6,472 bases of DNA, taken from the NCBI GenBank assembly GCA_024690425.1, contig JAILCT010000223.1, positions 1 to 6,472 on the forward strand, read 5' to 3'. A program made the position numbers and the translations under genes. Below the pieces are notes generated by a model. It was not told where the DNA came from. It saw nothing but the letters and a program-made list of their open reading frames with translations, and did not search any database. Below are positions 1 to 5,373 of the stretch, piece after piece. Numbering within the stretch: the first letter of the stretch is position 1; each line of letters opens with the position of its first letter. The stretch comes from Lachnospiraceae bacterium (GTDB taxonomy: Bacteria > Bacillota_A > Clostridia > Lachnospirales > Lachnospiraceae).

Positions 1-98
1 AAAAGATGGCTCTACGGACGAGATAGTGTAACTCCTTAAATATTTAATAAGTACTGTATCTTTGATGAGATCCTTGGACTTGAACAACATCAGAGGAT
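1..98. other. left-edge stretch with no intact gene
   Basis: No frame is convincingly coding across this stretch. On the plus strand, the frame starting at base 2 reads KDGSTDEIV and then stops (TAA at 29-31). This could be the end of a gene entering from the left, and it happens to resemble the DGSTD motif of family-2 glycosyltransferases, but nine residues cannot decide. The frame of the downstream nitroreductase has six stops between bases 24 and 83, so that gene does not extend upstream in frame. An AT-rich 12-bp palindrome (TTAAATATTTAA) lies at 36-47. I see no terminator and no convincing promoter. Confidence 0.4.
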
Positions 99-104
99 AT
101 GGGG

Positions 105-608
105 ATGCGGGTATATGACAGGCTCTCTGTTGTAAGATACAACAAAGAGTATATCTTTCCTGCTTTGGAAGAAGCCGGAAAGATATACGCGAAGACACTT
201 GAAACCGGATTTGAAGAGTTCTCAAAGATGGAAGCAGATCAGGATACATATGTATCTCTTAAGCATTCGATCAATGCTTCCAGGAAGGGAGAGTATGTAT
301 TCCACTATAATGCACCTGTTTTCATAGTGGTTGCAAACAAGAAGGGTTACGGGAATGCAATGGCCGACAGTGCCTGCGCATTGGAAAACATGATGATAGC
401 CGCAAATGCGCTTGACCTTGGGTCATGCTGGATAAACCAGCTTCACTGGCTGGATGAAAATGAGGCGATAAGGACATTCATGAGACCTTATGGGCTTGAA
501 GATAATGAGACCATTACAGGGGGACTGATACTGGGCTATGCAGATACCGGCCTTCCTAACAGGACTCCGCTTGACAGGACAGGAAATCCTGTAACATGGG
601 TTGAGTAA
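105..608 (+). CDS. 5'-truncated nitroreductase family protein (probable pseudogene)
   Basis: This is a flavin-dependent nitroreductase-fold protein, a family of NAD(P)H:FMN oxidoreductases that are normally about 170-220 aa dimers. What remains is the middle and C-terminal part. It contains YNAPVFIVVAN (about residues 68-78 from the ATG at 105), the D-AC-NMM-AA-LGSCWI helix block (about 88-110) and GGLILGY (about 139-145), all hallmarks of the family. Missing is the N-terminal ~45-50 residues, which carry the Arg-rich start (RRSxRxY type) and the APSGxNxQPW loop that hold the FMN phosphate. Family similarity starts abruptly near RLSVVRYNKE (base ~120). The ATG at 105 is preferred over 99 because GAGG at 93-96 lies 8 nt before it, so the remnant may still be translated. 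The SD of the following SDR fragment overlaps this gene's stop, indicating a former operon. The family call is firm; that the product is inactive is inference from the missing cofactor residues. Confidence 0.8.
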   Translation: MRVYDRLSVVRYNKEYIFPALEEAGKIYAKTLETGFEEFSKMEADQDTYVSLKHSINASRKGEYVFHYNAPVFIVVANKKGYGNAMADSACALENMMIAANALDLGSCWINQLHWLDENEAIRTFMRPYGLEDNETITGGLILGYADTGLPNRTPLDRTGNPVTWVE

Positions 609-617
609 AGGATGAGT

Positions 618-677
618 ATGGGACGTTTAGACGAGAAGATCGCGATAGTAACCGGTGCCAATTCCGGTATGGGTATA
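618..677 (+). pseudogene. N-terminal fragment of a short-chain dehydrogenase/reductase (SDR)
   Basis: The reading frame from the ATG at 618 gives MGRLDEKIAIVTGANSGMG, the typical first strand and TGxxxGxG dinucleotide-binding turn of classical SDR oxidoreductases (normally ~240-260 aa). Only these ~20 residues exist. After the last glycine the frame loses all SDR character and stops at 738-740, inside the next gene, making a 40-residue chimeric ORF. The start at 618 is favoured over the ATG at 612 because AAGG at 608-611 sits 6 nt upstream and the family usually begins MGRLxxK. The SD overlaps the stop of the nitroreductase, so the two were probably co-transcribed oxidoreductases. The lost ~220 residues include the catalytic Ser-Tyr-Lys, so no enzyme can be made. 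Confidence 0.75.
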
Positions 678-679
678 GA

Positions 680-1432
680 ATGGCAATTTACGCAGTTTCA
701 GATCTGCATGGGCAGTACAGGACCTTTGAAAAAGGGTTAAGATCGATAGGGTTTTCAGACTCGGATATGCTCTATGTCATCGGAGATGCGATAGACCGCG
801 GCCCTGACGGCATCAGAATACTCGAATATATAAAGAAACATGAAAACATGGATCTTATACTCGGAAACCACGAGTTTTTGATGCTGAATTCTGTCCCTAT
901 GGACGGGGGCCCGGGCTGTGACGGTATAGATGCTGATCTTTGGCTGTTCTTTAACGGCGGTATAACCACCTTTGAGAAATACGGTAACATTGGAAAAAGC
1001 CGAAAAAAAGAGCTTATGGAATGGCTAAGCAGTCGGAAAGTGATCAAGATCCTGGATATAAACGGTAAGAAAATCTGCCTGACGCATTCATTCTACCTGC
1101 CGGAGTGTGAGAATCGTAGATATAATGAGCTTACATATGAACAGGTAAACGAAATAGTCTGGAATTCCATATATAGGGACGGGGATGACAGCCATGCAGA
1201 AGACATATATGATAGGTATGACTATACTTTCGTGACCGGTCATGTGCCTGTACAGAAAATATACATGTTCTATGAAGGTGATGAGGACTTTAACAGGCTT
1301 GAAATGCATAAGCATGGGAACCTTCTCTGTATAGACGGAGGGTGTGCGATGGGTCTTGGAAGCGGGGTTAACTGCGGAGCTATCTTTATAAGACTTGATG
1401 ATCTTAAGGAATTTCCTGTTCCTATCGCATAA
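680..1432 (+). CDS. PPP-family metallophosphoesterase (bacterial serine/threonine phosphatase-like)
   Basis: A 250-aa cytosolic calcineurin-like metallophosphoesterase of the PPP type (PrpA/PphA/ApaH-like). It is expected to hydrolyse phosphomonoesters, either on Ser/Thr phosphoproteins or on small nucleotides, using a two-metal centre. The metal and phosphate motifs appear in order: DLHG (8-11), GDAIDRGP (35-42), GNHE (62-65), THS with His136, and TGH with His188, followed by IDGGCAMG (218-225). The FNGG segment near residue 92 is also common in this group. The protein is full length with no break. Its start lies directly against the SDR breakpoint and has only a poor SD (GGG at 671-673), so its original promoter and ribosome site may have been lost or altered. 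No partner gene indicates its substrate, so dinucleoside tetraphosphatase and protein phosphatase activity cannot be separated from sequence alone. Confidence 0.9.
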   Translation: MAIYAVSDLHGQYRTFEKGLRSIGFSDSDMLYVIGDAIDRGPDGIRILEYIKKHENMDLILGNHEFLMLNSVPMDGGPGCDGIDADLWLFFNGGITTFEKYGNIGKSRKKELMEWLSSRKVIKILDINGKKICLTHSFYLPECENRRYNELTYEQVNEIVWNSIYRDGDDSHAEDIYDRYDYTFVTGHVPVQKIYMFYEGDEDFNRLEMHKHGNLLCIDGGCAMGLGSGVNCGAIFIRLDDLKEFPVPIA

Positions 1433-1446
1433 AACCATATATAGTC

Positions 1447-1484
1447 TGTGACTTTTTTAGTCACAACAATAGGTTGTATTTTTG
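1447..1484 (+). terminator. weak hairpin pair after the phosphatase, possible terminator
   Basis: A perfect 7-bp inverted repeat TGTGACT/AGTCACA (1447-1453 and 1459-1465, loop TTTTT) begins 14 nt after the phosphatase stop. It overlaps a second small stem ACAAC/GTTGT (1463-1467 and 1473-1477) followed directly by ATTTTTG. Location and the trailing T run suit an intrinsic terminator, but the stem next to the T run is short and AT-rich. The stronger first stem has no T tract behind it and could instead be an operator. Confidence 0.35.
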
Positions 1485-1490
1485 TAAAAA

Positions 1491-1529
1491 AAATCCGAGT
1501 GGAAATAGTAAGAAAATACTAGCCGATTT
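1491..1529 (+). other. interrupted inverted repeat upstream of the operon
   Basis: The DNA can fold on itself in nested steps: AAATC (1491-1495) with GATTT (1525-1529), GG (1501-1502) with CC (1523-1524), and TAGTA (1506-1510) with TACTA (1517-1521) around an AGAAAA loop. It is AT-rich with a five-base bulge, so stability as RNA would be modest. It does not match any riboswitch consensus I know. Whether it is transcribed depends on where the operon promoter lies. Confidence 0.3.
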
Positions 1530-1555
1530 GTGCTGACCAATATAGTCAATATAAG
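1528..1555 (+). promoter_or_regulatory. candidate sigma-A-type promoter for the six-gene operon
   Basis: TTGTGC (1528-1533) and TATAAG (1550-1555) are separated by 16 bp and lie 35 bp before the first operon start codon. The match to TTGACA/TATAAT is moderate. A small inverted repeat TGAC/GTCA (1534-1537 and 1545-1548) lies in the spacer. A promoter is expected in this 158-bp gap because the next six genes are tightly packed, but the exact hexamers are a guess. Confidence 0.3.
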
Positions 1556-1590
1556 ATAAATGCAATATTTTGTAGTTAAGGAGGAATGAA

Positions 1591-1824
1591 ATGAACCCAC
1601 AATCAATGATGCAGTTCATGGGCGCACTGAACACATTCAGAACAAACCATCCCAAGTTCGCCGGTTTCATAGGGATGGTCATGAAATCAGGCATACCGGA
1701 AGGAAGTGTTATTGAAATAACGGTCACAAAGCCCGGAGAGGAGCCCGTAACAACAAATATGAAGGTGCAACAGTCGGATATAGAGCTTATGCAGGCTCTT
1801 AAAAACATAAATCCGCAGGGTTAG
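1591..1824 (+). CDS. small conserved-looking protein of unknown function, first gene of operon
   Basis: A 77-aa protein I cannot assign to a named family, although similar short proteins are, to my recollection, common in Lachnospiraceae genomes. It is clearly a real gene: AAGGAGG at 1578-1584 lies 6 nt before the ATG, and the next gene's SD overlaps its stop. It has no signal peptide or membrane helix. The N-terminal half (about 3-33) looks helical and is rich in methionine (Met1, 6, 7, 10, 29, 31). The middle, from about residue 39, alternates beta-type residues (SVIEITVTKPG, then TTNMKVQ), and a final helix (about 62-73) follows. It is therefore a compact soluble alpha/beta domain. As leader gene of the operon it could be a regulator or partner of a downstream enzyme, but nothing in the sequence shows this. 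Confidence 0.8.
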   Translation: MNPQSMMQFMGALNTFRTNHPKFAGFIGMVMKSGIPEGSVIEITVTKPGEEPVTTNMKVQQSDIELMQALKNINPQG

Positions 1825-1833
1825 GGAGATATC

Positions 1834-2385
1834 ATGGATCATTTCTATTTTGTAAGGCACGGCGAGACCGTCTGGAATGTGGAAAACAAGATCTGTGGAG
1901 CGACTGACATAGAGCTCACACAAAAGGGCCATGAACAGGCCGAAGAAACAGGCAGGAAAATACTTGCGATGGGCATAAAAGCCGATATGATACTTACCTC
2001 ACCGCTTGTAAGGGCATCTGAAACTGCCAGGCATATATCAGAGATTACAGGGATACCCATGAAGCTAGAGCAAAGGCTTATAGAGCAGAATTTTGGCAGA
2101 TATGAAGCAACGCCAAGGAATGGAGTTGAGTTCCATGAGGCAAAGAAAGATATGGCCAGCAGATTTGGGACCGGGGAATCAATGCTTCATCTGGCACAAA
2201 GGATATATAATTTATTGGATGAGATAAAAGCCGGAGACAAGATATATATCCTGGTAGCACACAACGGGATAGCAAGGATCGTAGAATCATATTTCAGGGA
2301 AATGGACAATGAGGAATTCGTATCGTTTGGGATAAAGAACTGTGAAGTTAAGAGATATGATTTTAATGATAATGTAAAGAGTTAA
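1834..2385 (+). CDS. histidine phosphatase family protein (phosphoglycerate mutase-like)
   Basis: A 183-aa cytosolic member of the histidine phosphatase (branch 1) superfamily, which transfers phosphate through a phosphohistidine intermediate. It carries the RHGET signature (8-12, catalytic His9), SPLVRASETA with Arg60, the general acid in LIEQNFGRYE (Glu84), a FGTGES segment (111-116) and the second histidine in VAHNG (His143). The length fits the small phosphatases of this group (CobC/PhoE/GpmB-like) rather than the ~230-250 aa glycolytic phosphoglycerate mutase, so a broad or unknown phosphatase role is more likely than glycolysis. Without cobalamin genes nearby, CobC is not supported. The start has GGGAG (1824-1828) 5 nt upstream, overlapping the previous stop, so translation is probably coupled to the small protein before it. 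Confidence 0.92.
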   Translation: MDHFYFVRHGETVWNVENKICGATDIELTQKGHEQAEETGRKILAMGIKADMILTSPLVRASETARHISEITGIPMKLEQRLIEQNFGRYEATPRNGVEFHEAKKDMASRFGTGESMLHLAQRIYNLLDEIKAGDKIYILVAHNGIARIVESYFREMDNEEFVSFGIKNCEVKRYDFNDNVKS

Positions 2386-2399
2386 AGGAGGAAACGAGG

Positions 2400-2837
2400 A
2401 TGCAGTTAGCAAAACTACAAAAAGACATGATGAAGGCAATGAAGGCTCATGACAAGGCAAGAAAGGAGTCCATATCCGTACTGTACTCGGCAGCAAAGAA
2501 GCTGGGTATAGATAACGGATGCCGTGATAATGTACCTGAGGAAATGGTGGATCAGGCTATCCTTAAGGAAGTAAAGAGCGTGAAAGAACAGATAGAGACC
2601 TGCCCGGCCGAGCGGACGGAACTTTTGGAAGAGTATAAGGCGCGTCTGGCAGTTTTTGAGGAATATGCGCCAAAGATGCTTAGTGCGGATGAAGTAGAAA
2701 ACCTTCTTAAAGAAAAGTTTGCCGAAGTTATCTCTTCGAAGAATAAGGGAGTGATCATGAAGACCGTTATGCCGGAACTTAAAGGAAAGGCAGACGGAAA
2801 GATCATATCAGAGGTAGTTGCAAAGCTGTGTAGTTAA
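2400..2837 (+). CDS. yqeY: GatB/YqeY domain-containing protein
   Basis: A 145-aa, highly charged, largely helical protein of the YqeY family, which is related to the tRNA-binding C-terminal domain of the amidotransferase subunit GatB. YqeY proteins stand alone and their exact role is unknown; a link to tRNA or tRNA-dependent amidation is inferred from the GatB relation only. Recognisable family features are the start LxKDMMKAMKAHDKARKESISVL, the middle helix ILKEVKSVKEQIE (about 55-67), EEYAPKMLS (about 87-95) and the C-terminal signature MPELKGKADGKIISEVV (about 124-140). Length equals the family norm (~147 aa). A very strong SD (AAAGGAGG, 2384-2391) overlaps the preceding stop and lies 8 nt before the ATG. 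No break or unusual feature is seen. Confidence 0.9.
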   Translation: MQLAKLQKDMMKAMKAHDKARKESISVLYSAAKKLGIDNGCRDNVPEEMVDQAILKEVKSVKEQIETCPAERTELLEEYKARLAVFEEYAPKMLSADEVENLLKEKFAEVISSKNKGVIMKTVMPELKGKADGKIISEVVAKLCS

Positions 2838-2855
2838 GACGGAACGGAGAAAATG

Positions 2856-3770
2856 ATGATCAAAAGAGTGAGCATTATAGGCCTTGGCGCGCTGGGAATG
2901 ATGTATGGGAAGAACTTAACGGAAGTGTTAGGGTATGAAAATGTAACTTTTATCATGAACCGCGAAAGGTATGAGAGGAATAAAGACAGAAAATATGTCT
3001 GCAACGGTGAGGAATACAGGTTTCATATGGTGCCTGTTGATGAAGCGGTTCCGACTGATCTTGTTATTGTTGCAGTGAAATATCCGGGGCTTTTAGGTGC
3101 ACTTGATGACATGGCATCAAGCATTGGTGATAACACTATCATAATGTCTGTTATGAACGGCATATCAAGTGAAAAAATCCTTGCAGAGCGGTTCGGAGCA
3201 GAAAAGCTCATATATACTGTAGCCCAGGGTATGGATGCAGGAAAGTTTGGTGATAAGTTAACCTTTACCAAGATGGGTGAACTGTATATAGGCCTTGGTC
3301 AGGGTGGCAGGCAGAAAAGCATTGATGATGTTAAGGATGTTCTAAAACGTGCTGACCTTAAATTCATTGAGGAAGATGACATCATGCACCGCATCTGGGC
3401 CAAGTTCATGCTAAATGTAGGCGCAAACCAGACTGCAATGGTGTATGGGACTACTTATGGTGGTCTTGTCTCGGAAGGGGAGCCCAATTATATATTTGTA
3501 TCAGCCATGCGGGAAGTCATCGCGGTTGCAAGAGAAGAGGGAATAATCTTAACAGAAGATGAACTTAGCATGTATGTTAGGTTAACGGGGACTTTGGATC
3601 CTAAGCTTATGCCCTCAATGGCACAGGACCGTGTCAATAAGAAGCCAAGCGAGGTAGATGCATTTTCAGGAGCCCTCATAGAATTGGCTGAGAAACACTG
3701 CATACTTGTACCTGTGAACAGGTATTTAAACAGAAGAGCCAAAGAGATAGAGATTGAGTATATCCATTAG
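2856..3770 (+). CDS. ketopantoate reductase family protein (PanE/ApbA-like)
   Basis: A 304-aa NAD(P)H-dependent 2-oxoacid reductase. The family enzyme PanE reduces 2-dehydropantoate to pantoate in pantothenate/CoA synthesis in the cytosol. The N-terminal Rossmann domain has GLGALG (9-14) and VKY with Lys75. MNG with Asn101 joins the C-terminal helical domain, where Lys183, Asn187 and Asn191 (RIWAKFMLNVGANQ) and Ser254 and Glu266 (SMAQD and SEVDAFSG) line up with the catalytic and substrate residues of E. coli PanE (Lys176, Asn180, Asn184, Ser244, Glu256). The ATG at 2856 is chosen over 2853 because GGAG (2846-2849) is then 6 nt away. All key residues are present, so it should be active. However, no other pantothenate gene is nearby and Clostridia often carry several paralogs, so the true substrate may be another 2-oxoacid. 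Confidence 0.88.
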   Translation: MIKRVSIIGLGALGMMYGKNLTEVLGYENVTFIMNRERYERNKDRKYVCNGEEYRFHMVPVDEAVPTDLVIVAVKYPGLLGALDDMASSIGDNTIIMSVMNGISSEKILAERFGAEKLIYTVAQGMDAGKFGDKLTFTKMGELYIGLGQGGRQKSIDDVKDVLKRADLKFIEEDDIMHRIWAKFMLNVGANQTAMVYGTTYGGLVSEGEPNYIFVSAMREVIAVAREEGIILTEDELSMYVRLTGTLDPKLMPSMAQDRVNKKPSEVDAFSGALIELAEKHCILVPVNRYLNRRAKEIEIEYIH

Positions 3771-3780
3771 GAGGATGAGC

Positions 3781-4656
3781 ATGTTATACACTGTAAAGAA
3801 CGAAGAGCTCATATGCGAGATCGAAACACACGGAGCAGAGCTTAAGAGCATAAAAGACAAGAAAACAGGACGGGAATACTTATGGAATGCAGATCCCATG
3901 TACTGGAACAGGACATCACCGGTGCTTTTCCCCTTTGTCGGAGCTGTTAAGGACAAGAAATACAATCATAACGGTAAGACATATAATATCGGGCAGCATG
4001 GGTTTGCCAGGGATATGGAATTTGCTGTAAAGAACAGCAGTGAAAACGAGATGTGGTTTGAACTCAGGGAATCAGAAGAGACCATAGCAAGATATCCCTT
4101 TAAATTCCACCTGAATATTGGTTACAAGCTTGAAGGAAGGACAATTACCGTTCTTTGGAGAGTAAAGAATACAAATGACGGAGCTTTGTACTTTTCGATC
4201 GGGGCTCATCCGGGATTCATGCTCCCGGAAGGCGATAAAACATACTTCAGGCTTTTTGATGGCAACGGAATGCCTGTTAAGTCAATAAAGAACAGGATAT
4301 TCGGAGAAGGCGGCTGCGTGACAGATAAGATACAGGTTATTGATACTTCGGATGGAAAACTCCCGATCACAGAGCATCTGTTTGACGGTGATGCACTGGT
4401 GTTAGAGGATAACCAGCTTGGCCTGGTTGAGATAATATCTGAAAAGTCAGATAAGCCCATGGTATCTGTCATGTTCACATCACCGCTGGTAGGACTGTGG
4501 TCACCGCCTCATAAGAATGCTCCGTTTGTTTGTATAGAACCGTGGTACGGACGCTGCGATAAAGAAAGTTTTGACGGAGAGCTTTCAGAGCGGGAATACG
4601 AACAGAAACTGTGTGCGGAAGAAGAGTTCAATGTATCGTATAAAATAAGTATATAA
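3781..4656 (+). CDS. aldose 1-epimerase family protein (LacX-like)
   Basis: A 291-aa galactose-mutarotase-fold protein. Family members interconvert alpha and beta anomers of free or phosphorylated aldoses in the cytosol. The likely active-site residues are present: His73 in GQHGFARD, His143 in GAHPGF and the catalytic base Glu253 in CIEPWYGR. The combination of PVLFPFVG (47-54), GQHGFARD and CIEPWYGR marks the LacX/YihR-like branch rather than classical GalM. The ATG at 3781 is chosen because AGGAGG (3769-3774, overlapping the previous stop) is 6 nt upstream. An in-frame ATG at 3775 is too close, and a TTG at 3754 lies inside the preceding gene. No sugar transporter or glycosidase is adjacent, so the substrate is open; hexose or hexose-phosphate repair is the general expectation. 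Confidence 0.9.
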   Translation: MLYTVKNEELICEIETHGAELKSIKDKKTGREYLWNADPMYWNRTSPVLFPFVGAVKDKKYNHNGKTYNIGQHGFARDMEFAVKNSSENEMWFELRESEETIARYPFKFHLNIGYKLEGRTITVLWRVKNTNDGALYFSIGAHPGFMLPEGDKTYFRLFDGNGMPVKSIKNRIFGEGGCVTDKIQVIDTSDGKLPITEHLFDGDALVLEDNQLGLVEIISEKSDKPMVSVMFTSPLVGLWSPPHKNAPFVCIEPWYGRCDKESFDGELSEREYEQKLCAEEEFNVSYKISI

Positions 4657-4671
4657 GCGGAGGTATTAGGA

Positions 4672-5373
4672 GTGCCGGATGTAGTAAAACGGGGCTATAT
4701 GCCTTCCGATGATAAGGAATTCATAGATCAGATAGAAAAACTGAGAGAAGCAGGAGAGGAACTGTATTATCTTATCAATCGTGGTTATCAGATAAAACCT
4801 GCATCCACCTTTGTGGGAAATCATCATCTGCTTTCAGAAAGGCAGAGACTGGCACTTGTAAGGAGTATTTCTCCCAAAGGCAGTATTGAGGAACGTGTCG
4901 CAAAAGAAGTCCATGAACTAAAGGATTCTGTAGTATATATAGATACATTCAATACTGTTATAACATTGGAGATCGCCTTTTCCGGATCGACCCTGCTTTA
5001 CTGCATGGACGGTACCATAAGGGATCTGGCAGGATTAAGGGGAACTTACAGGATCATCGATAAGACCGACTTGGCCGTGGAGTCTATAAGAAAGGTTCTG
5101 GAGGCCGAAGGTGTAAAGGAAGCTCATTTTCTGATCGATGCACCCATATCCAATTCCGGCAGGTTAAGCAGCAAGATAGAGGATATGTTTGAAGGATCAA
5201 GCGTAAAGGCAGAGTGTGGGGTCATTTATGATGTTGATAAGAGCCTGTATGACAAGGAAAATGTCATAACCTCAGATGCGATAATACTTGATAACTGCAG
5301 ATCGTGGTACAATCTGACCGGTAAAGCTATTCAGACGGAAATCGGGAAATATCCGTTTGTAAGGATCCTTTAA
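4672..5373 (+). CDS. DUF434 domain-containing protein, last gene of operon
   Basis: A 233-aa protein starting at GTG, with GGAGG (4659-4663) 8 nt upstream. The N-terminal ~60 residues match what I know of DUF434: RGYMPSDDKEF (7-17), then LYYLINRGYQIKPAS and VGNHHLLSERQRLALVRS (48-65). The C-terminal part has a strong conserved-looking block VVYIDTFNTVITLEIAFSG (about 87-105) followed by CMDGTIRDLAGLRGTY, then an acidic patch around IDAPISNSG. This resembles the DUF5616-type partner domain often fused to DUF434. The strand-Asp-rich pattern recalls PIN/NYN-like nucleases, but that is only inference. No membrane segment or signal peptide is present. The stop overlaps that of the opposing HD gene, leaving no room for a terminator between them. 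Function is unknown for the family. Confidence 0.82.
   Translation: MPDVVKRGYMPSDDKEFIDQIEKLREAGEELYYLINRGYQIKPASTFVGNHHLLSERQRLALVRSISPKGSIEERVAKEVHELKDSVVYIDTFNTVITLEIAFSGSTLLYCMDGTIRDLAGLRGTYRIIDKTDLAVESIRKVLEAEGVKEAHFLIDAPISNSGRLSSKIEDMFEGSSVKAECGVIYDVDKSLYDKENVITSDAIILDNCRSWYNLTGKAIQTEIGKYPFVRIL

Noticed and set aside
36..47. 12-bp palindrome TTAAATATTTAA as a possible insertion or operator site
   Set aside because: AT-only palindromes of this size are common by chance here, and no repeat or target duplication accompanies it.
1..90. Minus-strand open frame running off the left edge, from the ATG at 90 (30 aa)
   Set aside because: There is no Shine-Dalgarno before the ATG (CCTC instead), no recognisable family, and the length is too short to distinguish from chance in AT-rich DNA.
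772..1464. Several minus-strand open frames opposite the phosphatase
   Set aside because: They are antisense shadows of a gene with complete catalytic motifs. Their products are low in recognisable domains and they have no SD.
1461..2496. Minus-strand frames opposite the small protein and histidine phosphatase
   Set aside because: The plus-strand genes there have strong SD sites and, for the phosphatase, clear motifs. The antisense frames are Ser/Cys-rich shadows.
3754..3780. TTG start for the epimerase inside the preceding gene
   Set aside because: It would overlap the reductase by 17 bp and lacks an SD, while the ATG at 3781 has AGGAGG at ideal spacing and gives the normal family length.
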